Assembly (NCBI GenBank): GCA_003158175.1
Contig: PMHJ01000023.1
Location: 104,904-142,565 of the forward strand
Length of the DNA: 37,662 nucleotides
Reading direction: 5' to 3'
Source: Candidatus Cybelea septentrionalis
Lineage (GTDB): Bacteria > Vulcanimicrobiota > Vulcanimicrobiia > Vulcanimicrobiales > Vulcanimicrobiaceae
A program made the translations under genes and the position numbers. Positions 7,958 to 16,683 of this stretch are shown one piece after another. The notes under the pieces were generated by a model. That model was given only the letters and a program-made list of their open reading frames with translations. It was not told the origin of the DNA and made no database searches. Position 1 is the first letter of the stretch, and every line of letters starts with the position of its first letter.

Positions 7958-10432
7958 ATGGCTCAGAAATCTAGTCAAAACATCGTTCCCGCCAATTTGA
8001 TCGGCATTCTGCCGCTTCAAGAGGCTGTGCTTTATCCGCATACCGTCATTCCGCTGGCGGTCGTCAAGAAATCCGGTATTCAACTCGTCGAGGAAGCGTT
8101 GCGCGAAGGAAAGCCGATCGGTCTGACCGTCCTGCGCGATCGCGAGATCGAGGACCCCGGCCCCGAAGACGTACAGCGGGTCGGTACGATCGGCGTCATA
8201 CAAAAGATGCTGAAAGTTCCCGATGGTACGCTGCGATGCATCGTTGCCGGTCAGCAGGTCTTTCGCATCGAACAGTTCACGCAGGTCGCACCCTACATGG
8301 TTGCGGCTTACACCGAGTTGCCGGACTCAACGGTCGAAAACGAAGAGCTCGTCGCGATGCAGCGCAATTTAGCGGGACTCTTCCAAAAACTGCTTTCGTA
8401 TCTCCCGCAAGCGCCGCGCGAGATGGAGATGGAGGTCGCCAACATCACCGATCCGGTGGTGCTCACCTACTTCGTCGCCTCGACGATGCGTTTGGAGACC
8501 GCCGATCGCCAGGCTCTTCTCGAGGAACGCGACACGGCCAAGCGCATGCGCAAACTCACGATGCTTCTCACGAAGGAGCTAGAGGTCGTCGAGCTCGGCC
8601 ATAAGATTCAGAGCGACATCCAACGCGAGATGGAGAAGAATCAACGCGAGTTCTATCTCCGCCAACAGCTGCGCGCAATACAGGAAGAGCTTGGCGAAGT
8701 CGATCCGCAGCAGGCCGAGAACAACGAGCTGCGGGGCAAGATCGACGGTGCGGCGATGCCGCCCGACGTGAAGAAGGCCGCCGACCGCGAGCTCGATCGG
8801 CTCTCGAAAGTTCCGCAGGCCAGCCCCGAGTACAGCGTCATTCGCACGTACCTCGATTGGCTGGTTACGTTACCGTGGAAAGAGGAGACGCCCGACCACA
8901 TCGAGATCGCGACGGCGCGCGCCGTGCTCGACGAGGATCATTACGACCTTGAAAAAATCAAGGATCGGATCGTCGAGTACTTAGCAGTCGGAAAGCTCAA
9001 GAAGAAGTTGACGGGACCCATCCTCTGTTTCGTGGGGCCGCCGGGCGTCGGAAAAACCTCGCTCGGTCAGTCGATCGCTCGGGCGATGGGACGCAAGTTC
9101 GTTCGCCTTTCGGTGGGCGGCGTTCGTGACGAGGCCGAGATTCGCGGCCATCGGCGGACGTACATTGGCGCGATGCCCGGCACGATCGTTCGCGCGATTC
9201 GCGACGCCGGGACGCGCAACCCCGTGTTGATGATCGACGAGATCGACAAAGTCGGCGCGGATTTTCGCGGCGACCCGCAGTCGGCGTTGCTCGAAGTGCT
9301 CGATCCCGAGCAGAATAACAACTTCCGCGATCATTATCTCGACCTGCCGTTCGATCTTTCGCAAGTTCTATTTATCTGCACTGCAAACGCGCTCGATACG
9401 ATCTCGCCGCCGTTGCGGGATCGCATGGAGATCATCACGCTCTCGGGCTACACCGAGCTCGAAAAGCTCCAGATCGCCAAGCGATATCTGCTCAAGAAGC
9501 AGCGCAAGAACAACGGCGTGCGCGACTCCCAAGCCCAGATCAGCGACCCGGCGATTCGCACGATTATCAACGATTATACGCGCGAAGCCGGCGTACGAAA
9601 CCTCGAGCGCGAGATCGGGACGGTCTTTCGCAAGATCGCGCGCAAGCTCGCGGAGAACGCGCGTTACAAGGCGCGCGTCACGCCGGAAAACCTCGTCGAG
9701 TACCTCGGCAGGCCGAGATTCTTCAACGAGGTGCGCAAGCGCGTCGCCTCGGTCGGGGTCGCGACGGGCATGGCTTGGACGCCGGTCGGCGGCGACATTC
9801 TCTTCATCGAGACGCAGTCGATGCCGGGAACGGGCAAACTCGTGCTGACCGGACAGCTGGGCGACGTCATGAAGGAGAGTGCGCAGGCCGCCGTTTCGTT
9901 CTTACGTTCGCGTTCGGCGGAGTTGGGCTTACCCGACGATTACTTTGCCAAGCACGACATTCACATTCACCTTCCCGCGGGCGCCACGCCGAAGGACGGT
10001 CCGTCGGCCGGGATAGCGCTGGCAACCTCGATCGCTTCGATGCTGACCGGCATCAAAGTCGACGCGAACTTGGCCATGACCGGCGAGATTACGCTGACGG
10101 GACAAGTGCTGCCGATCGGTGGACTCAAAGAGAAGGTTCTCGGTGCAAAGCGGTCCGGCATCACGAAGATCTTGCTGCCGCGGCGCAACGAGATGGATCT
10201 GGACGATATTCCCAAGGAGGTGCGCGAGAGCATGACGTTCGTTCCGGTCGACGAGCTTTCCGAAGTTCTCCATCACGCGTTAGGGAAGCGGCTGATCTCG
10301 CCGGTGCCGCTCGGCTCGGACCACGAGCGGGTGAGTAACGTCGTTCCCCTTCGCCTGCGCTCAGGGCAGGCGAAGCGGCGAAACGGCGCCGTCAAACGCG
10401 CCGTGGAGCGCAAGCGTCCCGCTAAGCGATAA
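7958..10432 (+). CDS. lon: ATP-dependent protease Lon
   Basis: This cytosolic AAA+ serine protease degrades damaged and regulatory proteins. It has 824 residues. The N-terminal LON substrate-binding domain is at about 12-205, followed by a coiled-coil region to about 300. The AAA+ module has Walker A GPPGVGKT (360-367) and Walker B VLMIDEID (423-430). The protease domain is at about 595-780, with catalytic Ser683 (PKDGPSAG) and Lys726 (GGLKEKVLGAK), the same 43-residue spacing as in E. coli. Odd point: the last 30 residues are a basic tail (residues 797-824) that starts inside a perfect palindromic repeat and has no counterpart in the Lon core. The gene overlaps the convergent selD by 11 bp and is probably co-transcribed with hsp20. 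Confidence 0.98.
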   Translation: MAQKSSQNIVPANLIGILPLQEAVLYPHTVIPLAVVKKSGIQLVEEALREGKPIGLTVLRDREIEDPGPEDVQRVGTIGVIQKMLKVPDGTLRCIVAGQQVFRIEQFTQVAPYMVAAYTELPDSTVENEELVAMQRNLAGLFQKLLSYLPQAPREMEMEVANITDPVVLTYFVASTMRLETADRQALLEERDTAKRMRKLTMLLTKELEVVELGHKIQSDIQREMEKNQREFYLRQQLRAIQEELGEVDPQQAENNELRGKIDGAAMPPDVKKAADRELDRLSKVPQASPEYSVIRTYLDWLVTLPWKEETPDHIEIATARAVLDEDHYDLEKIKDRIVEYLAVGKLKKKLTGPILCFVGPPGVGKTSLGQSIARAMGRKFVRLSVGGVRDEAEIRGHRRTYIGAMPGTIVRAIRDAGTRNPVLMIDEIDKVGADFRGDPQSALLEVLDPEQNNNFRDHYLDLPFDLSQVLFICTANALDTISPPLRDRMEIITLSGYTELEKLQIAKRYLLKKQRKNNGVRDSQAQISDPAIRTIINDYTREAGVRNLEREIGTVFRKIARKLAENARYKARVTPENLVEYLGRPRFFNEVRKRVASVGVATGMAWTPVGGDILFIETQSMPGTGKLVLTGQLGDVMKESAQAAVSFLRSRSAELGLPDDYFAKHDIHIHLPAGATPKDGPSAGIALATSIASMLTGIKVDANLAMTGEITLTGQVLPIGGLKEKVLGAKRSGITKILLPRRNEMDLDDIPKEVRESMTFVPVDELSEVLHHALGKRLISPVPLGSDHERVSNVVPLRLRSGQAKRRNGAVKRAVERKRPAKR
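10349..10375. repeat. 27-bp palindromic repeat inside the 3' end of lon
   Basis: Perfect inverted arms CTTCGCCTG and CAGGCGAAG flank the 9-base centre CGCTCAGGG. Similar GCTCAGG-centred palindromes, with CTTCG/CGAAG ends, recur as dispersed REP-like elements in many genomes and assemblies (from memory). Here it is translated in frame as PLRLRSGQAKR near the Lon C-terminus. Confidence 0.65.
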
Positions 10433-11459
10433 CCTCGATGCCGCTCCCGGAGCGGACTTCACCAACGACCGCAGCCATCGTGCTGCGGTCGTTCAATTCG
10501 GCGACGAGCCTCGCTAGATTCTCGCGTGCGATGCTGATGAGCAATCCGCCCGAGGTTTGAGCATCGGAGAGACCGATGCGCACTTCCTCCGGAACCGACG
10601 GCGCGAAATCGGTGAACGTCGCATGGGTCTGCGCGTTGTGACGCGTACCGCCGGGCACGACGCCGGCGGCAATCAGCGCGAGGACGCGCTTCATGAACGG
10701 CACCGTGGTCGAATGGAAGATCAGCCGCACGCGCGAGGCGCGCGCCATGTTTTCCGCGTGCCCGAGCAGCCCGAAACCGGTGACATCGGTTGCCGCATGC
10801 GCGCCTGCGGCGAGCATCGCCTCGGCGGCGCGGTCGTTGAGCGTCGTCATCGCAGCAACCGCTTCGTCGAGCTCCTCGGATGCGATCGCATCGCGCTTTC
10901 GCGCCGTCGTTAGGATGCCGGTTCCCAACGGTTTGGTGAGGACGAGTGCGTCGCCGATACGCGCACCGGCATTGATGACGATCCGCCGCGGATCGACGAT
11001 CCCGGTAACCGCCATGCCGTATTTCGGCTCCGCGTCCTTGATCGTGTGACCGCCGAGAATCGCGACGCCCGCGTCGCGCGCGACGCTCGCCCCGCCTTCG
11101 AGAATCTGCGCCAAGATCGCGAGGTCCAGGTCCTCGGGAAAGGCGACGATGTTGAGCGCGCTCAACGGGCGCCCACCCATCGCGTAAACGTCGGAGAGCG
11201 CGTTGGTCGCCGCGATGCGTCCGAAGCCGTACGGGTCGTCGACGATCGGCGTGAAGAAATCTACCGTCTGGACCAATCCAATATCGTCGCGTAAGAGATA
11301 GACGCCGGCGTCATCGCTATCGGCGTATCCGACCAGCACGCGCGCGTTCGTCGCGGGCGAGACGCGTTCCATCACGCTGCGCAGTTCGGCCGCGCCGAGT
11401 TTCGCGGCGCAGCCGGCGCACGCGGAGAGTTCGGTCAAGCGGATGCTCTCGACGTTCAT
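10422..11459 (-). CDS. selD: Selenophosphate synthetase (selenide, water dikinase)
   Basis: The enzyme makes selenophosphate from selenide and ATP, the selenium donor for selenocysteine and selenouridine. It has 345 residues. The catalytic loop is SACAGCAAKLG, with Cys17 and Lys20 matching the active pair of E. coli SelD; the residue is Cys, not selenocysteine. The ATP/Mg aspartates are visible in VGYADSDDAGVY and TVDFFTP, and the C-terminal ATP-binding half has DVTGFGLLGH and SDAQTSGGLL. selA, selB and selU are not in the window. The start lies 14 bp from the divergent aminotransferase gene, and the 3' end overlaps lon by 11 bp. Presence of selD shows that the organism uses selenium; which product it feeds cannot be told here. 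Confidence 0.96.
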   Translation of the reverse strand: MNVESIRLTELSACAGCAAKLGAAELRSVMERVSPATNARVLVGYADSDDAGVYLLRDDIGLVQTVDFFTPIVDDPYGFGRIAATNALSDVYAMGGRPLSALNIVAFPEDLDLAILAQILEGGASVARDAGVAILGGHTIKDAEPKYGMAVTGIVDPRRIVINAGARIGDALVLTKPLGTGILTTARKRDAIASEELDEAVAAMTTLNDRAAEAMLAAGAHAATDVTGFGLLGHAENMARASRVRLIFHSTTVPFMKRVLALIAAGVVPGGTRHNAQTHATFTDFAPSVPEEVRIGLSDAQTSGGLLISIARENLARLVAELNDRSTMAAVVGEVRSGSGIEVIA

Positions 11460-11473
11460 AGAAGCAGTATTCG

Positions 11474-12577
11474 ATGTCGAAGCAACTGCTATTCCTTCCC
11501 GGGCCGGTAATGGTAGCGCCGCCGGTTCTGCGCGCGATGGACCGTCCGCTGATCGATCACCGTGGACCCGAGTTTGCAGAGATGCTGGAGCGCATTTCGG
11601 CCGCTCTGCGCCCGGTCTTCGGGACGCGCGGCGAAATCGCTATCCTTGGAAGCTCGGGAACCGGCGCGATGGAAGCGCTCGTCGCCAACCTGTTTGCTCC
11701 TGGGGACCGGTTGCTCTCATGTCCGGTCGGCTCTTTTGGAAAGCGATTCGCGGGGATCGCAACGGCTTACGGCTGCATCGTCGAGACCTTGGAGACGCCG
11801 CTCGGGGCGGCGGTCGATCCGGCGGCGCTGCAAGCGCGCCTCCGAGCGGATTTGGAAAAGAGTATCGCCGGCGTTTTGCTGACGCACAACGAGACCTCAA
11901 CCGGCGTTGCCAACGACATGGCCGCGCTCGCGCCGATGCTGCGCGAGCACGGAGCGATCACGCTCGTCGACTCCGTCAGCGGCCTGGGCGCGAGCGAGTT
12001 TCGCATGGACGAGTGGGGTTACGATGCGGTCGCGACCGCTTCGCAGAAGGCCTTCGCGGCACCGCCTGGGGTCGCCATGGTCGCCGTCGGCCCGCGCGCA
12101 CGCGAGCGTCTCCAAAACCCGGCGCTCTCGCGTTTTTACTTCGATCTGCGACGCGCGCTGGAATTTTCGCACCTGGGCCAGACGCCGTGGACGCCGCCAA
12201 TTTCGATCCTCTATGCACTCGACGTCGCGTTGGCGCGCTATCACGCCGCCGGGATGAAGGCCGCCTTCGAAAGACATACGCGCTATGCGGACATCGTGCG
12301 CGGATCGCTGCAGCGTTTGGGTTTTACGCTCTTTTCGCAGCCGGGCGCGCATTCGGACACGATCGTCGCGGCCTATCCGCCGCCGGGCGTTGACCCGAAC
12401 CCGCTGCTGCAAACGCTTCGCGAAGAGTACGGCATCGTACTCTCCGGCGGTCAGGCCGAGCTTGCGGGAAAGATCGTGCGCTTCGGCACGATGGGAGACG
12501 TGGACGAGAGCGATTTCCAAACGGCCTTCGCCGCGATCGAGGTGACGCTGCGGACGCTCACAAGTGGTGTCGCCTAA
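11474..12577 (+). CDS. Class V aminotransferase (alanine-glyoxylate / serine-pyruvate type)
   Basis: This is a pyridoxal-phosphate enzyme of the AGT/serine-pyruvate/SGA branch, which transfers an amino group from alanine or serine to glyoxylate or pyruvate. It has 367 residues. It begins with the hallmark FLPGPVMV and has the PLP phosphate loop GSSGTGAMEA (59-68), the PLP-ring aspartate Asp166 in LVDSVSGLG, and the Schiff-base Lys192 in ATASQKAFAAPPG. A C-terminal substrate-carboxylate Arg is likely in KIVRFGTMG. The start at 11474 is fixed by the PGP motif. The gene is divergent from selD with 14 bp between starts and overlaps cvpA by 20 bp at its end. It might have a role in glyoxylate detoxification or serine metabolism. 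It is not a cysteine desulfurase by motif. Confidence 0.9.
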   Translation: MSKQLLFLPGPVMVAPPVLRAMDRPLIDHRGPEFAEMLERISAALRPVFGTRGEIAILGSSGTGAMEALVANLFAPGDRLLSCPVGSFGKRFAGIATAYGCIVETLETPLGAAVDPAALQARLRADLEKSIAGVLLTHNETSTGVANDMAALAPMLREHGAITLVDSVSGLGASEFRMDEWGYDAVATASQKAFAAPPGVAMVAVGPRARERLQNPALSRFYFDLRRALEFSHLGQTPWTPPISILYALDVALARYHAAGMKAAFERHTRYADIVRGSLQRLGFTLFSQPGAHSDTIVAAYPPPGVDPNPLLQTLREEYGIVLSGGQAELAGKIVRFGTMGDVDESDFQTAFAAIEVTLRTLTSGVA

Positions 12578-13100
12578 AGTACGGCAGCACGAACGGGCGC
12601 GCGAACCAGGGGATCGTCGAAAGCAATGCGTCGTCCAGCGGTGCGTCGTAGGCCACGAGATAGGGCGCCAACCGCGATTGATGCAGGTCGGCGCGTATGT
12701 CCGGTGAGAGCGGAAAGAAGAGCGCCACGAAGAGCACGAGCCATAACAGGATCGCACCCTTCAGAAAGCCGATGAGCGCGCCGCCGAGCGCGTTGCCCAG
12801 GCCCAGCACCGGAAGTTTGGCGATGGTGCCCAGCAGACGCGCCACGAACAGAATAACGACGTACGTAAGGAGTCCCGTGCCGAACATTCCGACGACGTGA
12901 GCCGAACCGGGACCAAGCTTCGTTACCTGCTCGATCGTCGCGTCCAAGCTTCCGTTGTAGAACCACGGCGTTACTAAGGCGCCGGTTACCGCAACGGCTC
13001 CGCCAAGCTCCGAAACGAAACCGCGCGAATAGCCCTTAAGGGTCGCGATGGCCAGGATGATGACGATAACCACATCGGGCCATGCGACGCCCGCGATCAC
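12558..13100 (-). CDS. cvpA: CvpA family membrane protein
   Basis: An inner-membrane protein of 180 residues with four hydrophobic segments: about 7-24, 33-50, 70-88 and 105-130. The first segment is followed by the family signature KGYSRGFVSELGG, and the third and fourth have the small-residue GLGNALGGALIGFLKG pattern. CvpA is linked to colicin V export and envelope stress, but its biochemical role is unknown. Its start overlaps the pheT stop by 4 bp, so it is translationally coupled to pheST, a common arrangement for this family. The C-terminal end overlaps the convergent aminotransferase. Confidence 0.85.
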   Translation of the reverse strand: MIAGVAWPDVVIVIILAIATLKGYSRGFVSELGGAVAVTGALVTPWFYNGSLDATIEQVTKLGPGSAHVVGMFGTGLLTYVVILFVARLLGTIAKLPVLGLGNALGGALIGFLKGAILLWLVLFVALFFPLSPDIRADLHQSRLAPYLVAYDAPLDDALLSTIPWFARPFVLPYFRRHHL

Positions 13101-15418
13101 GTCCGAATCTCCGCCCCGAACTCTTTGCGCAGCGCGTCGAGCAACAGCGAAACCGCCTGATCGGCCTCTTCATCGGTGATGGTCGCATCGAAGCGCTGCA
13201 GCGTCATGCGCGCGGCCAGGCTCTTGCATCCTTGTCCGATCTGGGGGCCGCGATATTCGTCGAAAACGGTGGCGTCCGTGCAAAGGCTTCCGAGGGTAGC
13301 CACGATCGCGCGCTCGACGTCTCGCGCGGCGACGTCGACACCGATGACGAGAGCGACGTCGCGATACGTCGAGGGATACTTCGAGGGAACTCGGTAATGC
13401 GGCGTCTCGTACGCCGGCAACGATGCGATATTGACGACGCAAAGATACGCGGGGCGCTGTAGATCGGCGGCTTTCGCCAAGCGCGGATCGATGCGTCCAA
13501 GATGGGCGACCTCGCGCTCGTCGAGCGTGACGAGTGCCGTCTTACCCGGGTGAAACCCGGATTGCGTGCCGCGCTTCGTCTCGGCGTCGCGTCCGGTAAT
13601 CTTGCGCAGAAGCCGTTCGCAATCGCCCTTGAGGGCGAGAAAATGGGAATCGCGCCACGGCGGCTCGTCTAACGGATCGGCCGAAAAGCCGAAGGTCAGT
13701 AGCGACTCCTCGACGAGACCGCCTTGCTCGTCGCGGAAGACCTCTCCGGTTTCGAAAATGCGGGCCGGCGAAGCGTTCTCCGCGAGATATTCGACGATTC
13801 CGGGAACCAGCGAGTCGCGCAGAAAACGTTGTTCCTCCGAGAGCGGATTTCGAACCTCGACGGAACCGGCGTCGCGCAGCGATTGGGTGATAATCTCGCG
13901 GTACCCCAGGCCTTCCAGGGCCCCTGCGATGCGGCTCTCCAATGCGAATGCGCCGCTCGAAATTTCGTGCGGGGCCACCGACGGAACGACGACGGGTATC
14001 CGTTCGTACCCTTCGATCCGCGCGACCTCTTCGATCAAGTCGGCTGCAATGGCCAAGTCGCAACGCCACGCCGGCGGAGTAACGGCCAAAACCTCCGGCT
14101 CGACGCGATCGACCTCGCAACCCAGCGCGGTGAGGTGACGCTCGATCTGTTGCGCGTGCAGCGACAGACCCAGAAGGCGTTGCACGTCGGCAACCTTCAG
14201 CGCGATTGCGGCGGCCCGCGTAACCGGCCCGCCGAAAGCGTGAGGCTGGTAGACCGTCGCTCCAAGATCCCACAGGAGCGCGGCGGCGCGGGCGGCACCG
14301 AGATCGGTCAGAGCCGGCGCGAGTGACTTTTCATGACGGGCCGAAGCCTCGGTGCGTAACGCCAGCGCGTTGCTCATGCGCCGTATGCGGGCGCCGTTGA
14401 AGTTTGCCGCTTCGAGGACGATCGCGGTCGTGGTTGGGCCGACTTCGCTTACGGCGCCGCCCATGAGGCCCGCGAGGCAGAGCGCTCGCTCGTCGTCGGC
14501 GATGACGAGCGCCGCAGGAGATAGAGTTCGCGTGACGCCGTCGAGCGTAACTATGTTCTCGCCGTCGTGCGCGCTGCGCACGATCAAGCGCCCTCCGTGA
14601 ATCGCTCGTGCGTCGTAAAAGTGTAACGGCTGGCCCGTTTCCAGCATGACGTAGTTTGAGACGTCGACGAGATTATCGATCGGGCGCTGACCCGAGAGCG
14701 CGAGGCGAACGCGCATCCAGGCGGGTGCGGGCGCGACGCGCACGCCGTCGATGCGTTGGCAGACGAAGCGATAACAGTCCTGCGATTCGATCAAAACGTT
14801 AGGTTCTTCGCCCGGCGGCTCCGCGGCACGACCGGGGTTGACGATCTGCGGCAAGCGGAGGCCGGTTCCGTAGGAAGCGGCGAGTTCTCGCGCCAGCCCG
14901 ATGATCGACATCGCATCGGGACGATTCGTCGTAATTTCCACGTCGAGCACTGCGGTCTCGAGCCCGAAGAGATCGACGACGTCCGCGCCCAGAGCGCAGC
15001 TCGATTCGAGCTGCATGATGCCGTCTTCAAACCAATCGCCGGGCAGCGCCAGCTCTTCTGCCGAGATCATCATGCCCTGCGACGCGACGCCACGCATCGT
15101 GCGCGGCGCGATCGTTAGGCCCGGAAGTTGCGCGCCGATCGTGGCGACGGCGATCGTTTGACCGGCTGTCACGTTTGTGGCGGCCGTCGCAATCGTCAGC
15201 GGAGCGTCCGCACCAACGTCGACCTGCGCGACTTGCAAGCGGTCGGCGTTCGGGTGCTTCTGTAAGTCTGCGATGCGCCCGGTAATGACGCCCGTGATCG
15301 TTGGTCGCCGTTCGATCTCGGCGACTGGAAAGCCCAACATCGCCAAACGGTCCGCGATCGCTCGCGCATCGGGAGGGAGCGTCACGAACTCGCGCAGCCA
15401 GCTTACAGGGACGCGCAC
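13097..15418 (-). CDS. pheT: Phenylalanyl-tRNA synthetase beta subunit
   Basis: This is the beta chain of the alpha2-beta2 PheRS, which carries editing and tRNA-binding functions. It has 773 residues, normal for the family. Domains in order are the N-terminal segment MRVPVSWLREFV; the EMAP-II-like tRNA-binding domain, about 40-150 (HPNADRLQVAQVDVG); B3/B4 editing, about 210-370 (GQRPIDNLVDVSNYVMLETG); B5, about 400-470; a degenerate catalytic-like core; and the C-terminal FDX-ACB anticodon-binding domain, about 680-773 (YPSTYRDVALVIG). It starts 13 bp after pheS. The 3' end overlaps cvpA. Confidence 0.97.
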   Translation of the reverse strand: MRVPVSWLREFVTLPPDARAIADRLAMLGFPVAEIERRPTITGVITGRIADLQKHPNADRLQVAQVDVGADAPLTIATAATNVTAGQTIAVATIGAQLPGLTIAPRTMRGVASQGMMISAEELALPGDWFEDGIMQLESSCALGADVVDLFGLETAVLDVEITTNRPDAMSIIGLARELAASYGTGLRLPQIVNPGRAAEPPGEEPNVLIESQDCYRFVCQRIDGVRVAPAPAWMRVRLALSGQRPIDNLVDVSNYVMLETGQPLHFYDARAIHGGRLIVRSAHDGENIVTLDGVTRTLSPAALVIADDERALCLAGLMGGAVSEVGPTTTAIVLEAANFNGARIRRMSNALALRTEASARHEKSLAPALTDLGAARAAALLWDLGATVYQPHAFGGPVTRAAAIALKVADVQRLLGLSLHAQQIERHLTALGCEVDRVEPEVLAVTPPAWRCDLAIAADLIEEVARIEGYERIPVVVPSVAPHEISSGAFALESRIAGALEGLGYREIITQSLRDAGSVEVRNPLSEEQRFLRDSLVPGIVEYLAENASPARIFETGEVFRDEQGGLVEESLLTFGFSADPLDEPPWRDSHFLALKGDCERLLRKITGRDAETKRGTQSGFHPGKTALVTLDEREVAHLGRIDPRLAKAADLQRPAYLCVVNIASLPAYETPHYRVPSKYPSTYRDVALVIGVDVAARDVERAIVATLGSLCTDATVFDEYRGPQIGQGCKSLAARMTLQRFDATITDEEADQAVSLLLDALRKEFGAEIRT

Positions 15419-15431
15419 GGTGCTTGCCTCG

Positions 15432-16484
15432 TCAACTCAGCTGCGCGAGAAAGCCGGGATCGCTCTTAGTGAAACGGCGGATGTCGTCGACTTCGTACCG
15501 CGCCAAGCCCAGGCGCTCGACGCCGAAACCAAAGGCCCAACCGGAGTAACGATCTGGATCGTAGCCGACCTCGCGAAGGACATTGGGATGTACCATTCCG
15601 GCGCCGCCGAGCTCGATCCAACCAGAACCGCCGCACATATTGCACCCCATCGGGCTTGACTTGAGTGTGCCGGCGCCTTTGCATTTTGGGCACGTCGTGT
15701 CTACTTCGGCGCTCGGTTCGGTAAATGGAAAGTACGACGGCCTAAATCGCACGTTCTGCTGCTCCCCGAAGAGCTCGCGGCACAACCCGGTGAGCATGCC
15801 TTTTAAATGGGCGAAATGGATGCCTTCGGCCACGAGCAATCCTTCGACTTGGTGAAACTGAAAGAGGTGACGCGCGTCGACGGCATCCCGGCGAAAACAT
15901 TTGCCTGGAGCGACGATGGCGATCGGAGGCCGGTGCTCTTGCATCGTTCGAATCTGCATCGGCGACGTGTGCGGGCGAAGCAGCAGCGTATCGCTAATCC
16001 AAAATGAATCGAAGCCCTCGCGTGCCGGGTGATCGTTCGGAATGTTGAGCGCGTCAAAGTTGTAGTAGTCCGGTTCGACCTCCGCGCCGATGACCACCGC
16101 GAATCCGTGGCGCACGAAATAGGCGCAGCTCTCCTCAATGATTCGCCGGACGGGGTGAATCGAGCCGGCTGGCCGGCGGATCGACGGAAACGTGACGTCG
16201 ATTGACGTTGCCAACTCGGCGTCGAAGGAGCGAGACTCGAGTTCTTCATACGCGGCCTGCAGGCGCCGCTCCATTGCTGCGACCGCGTCGTTGATGAGCT
16301 TGCCCGCCGCTGGGCGCTCGTTATGCGCAAGCGTTCCGATCGCCCGTCGTACGGTGGTGACTTCGCCATTTCGACCCAAGTATGCAACTCGGACGCTCTC
16401 GAGCGCCTGCTCGTCGTTCGCGCGATCGACTGCAGCGTCAAATCGTTGGGCAACGTCGTCGAGTCGGCTTGCAAGTTCCGTCAT
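15432..16484 (-). CDS. pheS: Phenylalanyl-tRNA synthetase alpha subunit
   Basis: This is the catalytic chain that attaches phenylalanine to tRNA-Phe. It has 350 residues. The N-terminal coiled coil spans about 1-85. The class II core follows, with motif 2 in PGKCFRRDAVDARHLFQFHQ (about 193-212) and motif 3 GFGVERLGLARY (319-330). Between FTEPSAEVD and the AGMVHP strand sit two Cys pairs, CPKCKGAG (Cys265, Cys268) and CNMCGGSG (Cys281, Cys284), the zinc-finger-like insertion seen in many bacterial PheS proteins. The start ATG has GGAAGAG 6-10 bases upstream and lies just after a terminator-like hairpin, so expression is probably set by attenuation in the leader. It is cotranscribed with pheT and cvpA. 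Confidence 0.97.
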   Translation of the reverse strand: MTELASRLDDVAQRFDAAVDRANDEQALESVRVAYLGRNGEVTTVRRAIGTLAHNERPAAGKLINDAVAAMERRLQAAYEELESRSFDAELATSIDVTFPSIRRPAGSIHPVRRIIEESCAYFVRHGFAVVIGAEVEPDYYNFDALNIPNDHPAREGFDSFWISDTLLLRPHTSPMQIRTMQEHRPPIAIVAPGKCFRRDAVDARHLFQFHQVEGLLVAEGIHFAHLKGMLTGLCRELFGEQQNVRFRPSYFPFTEPSAEVDTTCPKCKGAGTLKSSPMGCNMCGGSGWIELGGAGMVHPNVLREVGYDPDRYSGWAFGFGVERLGLARYEVDDIRRFTKSDPGFLAQLS

Positions 16485-16493
16485 AGCTCTTCC

Positions 16494-16530
16494 AAAACAA
16501 AACGCCCGGCGTGTTCTTTGCTACCAGGCG
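16494..16530 (-). terminator. Terminator-like hairpin (attenuator candidate) just before pheS
   Basis: On the minus strand, CGCCTGG pairs with CCGGGCG (one G-U pair, 14-base loop) and is followed by TTTTGTTTT, ending only 9 bases before the pheS ATG. Such a position fits a transcription attenuator better than an ordinary end-of-gene terminator. A short stretch CTACC after the upstream small ORF could pair with GGTAG overlapping the left arm as an antiterminator; that is speculative. Confidence 0.6.
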
Positions 16531-16581
16531 CTTCGAAACTCGGCTTTGACTTCACGTTCGGCCCGAGTGGCCGAGGGTAGG

Positions 16582-16683
16582 TTACGTCGCGGTCGGCGAC
16601 GCGTGAAGCCTTCGATATGCCAGATAAGCGTCGATGGAACCCGTTTGGGCGAAAAGCCTCCAGAAGAGATTGGACGTTGCCAT
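16582..16683 (-). CDS. YqzL-like microprotein in the pheS leader
   Basis: The product is 33 residues: Met, then ATSNLFWRLFAQTGSIDAYL, then AYRRLHASPTAT. The central pattern F-W-x-x-F-x-x-T-G-x-I-D-A-Y-L-x-Y matches the YqzL-like family (PF14006), tiny proteins of unknown function first named in Bacillus subtilis, usually 40-50 residues. AAGGAG lies about 13 bases upstream of the ATG, rather far. It sits between spoU and pheS, downstream of an extended -10 promoter and about 50 bases before the attenuator-like hairpin. It could act as a leader peptide as well as a protein, although its codons are not enriched in Phe (two Phe). The family call is from the motif alone. Confidence 0.6.
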   Translation of the reverse strand: MATSNLFWRLFAQTGSIDAYLAYRRLHASPTAT

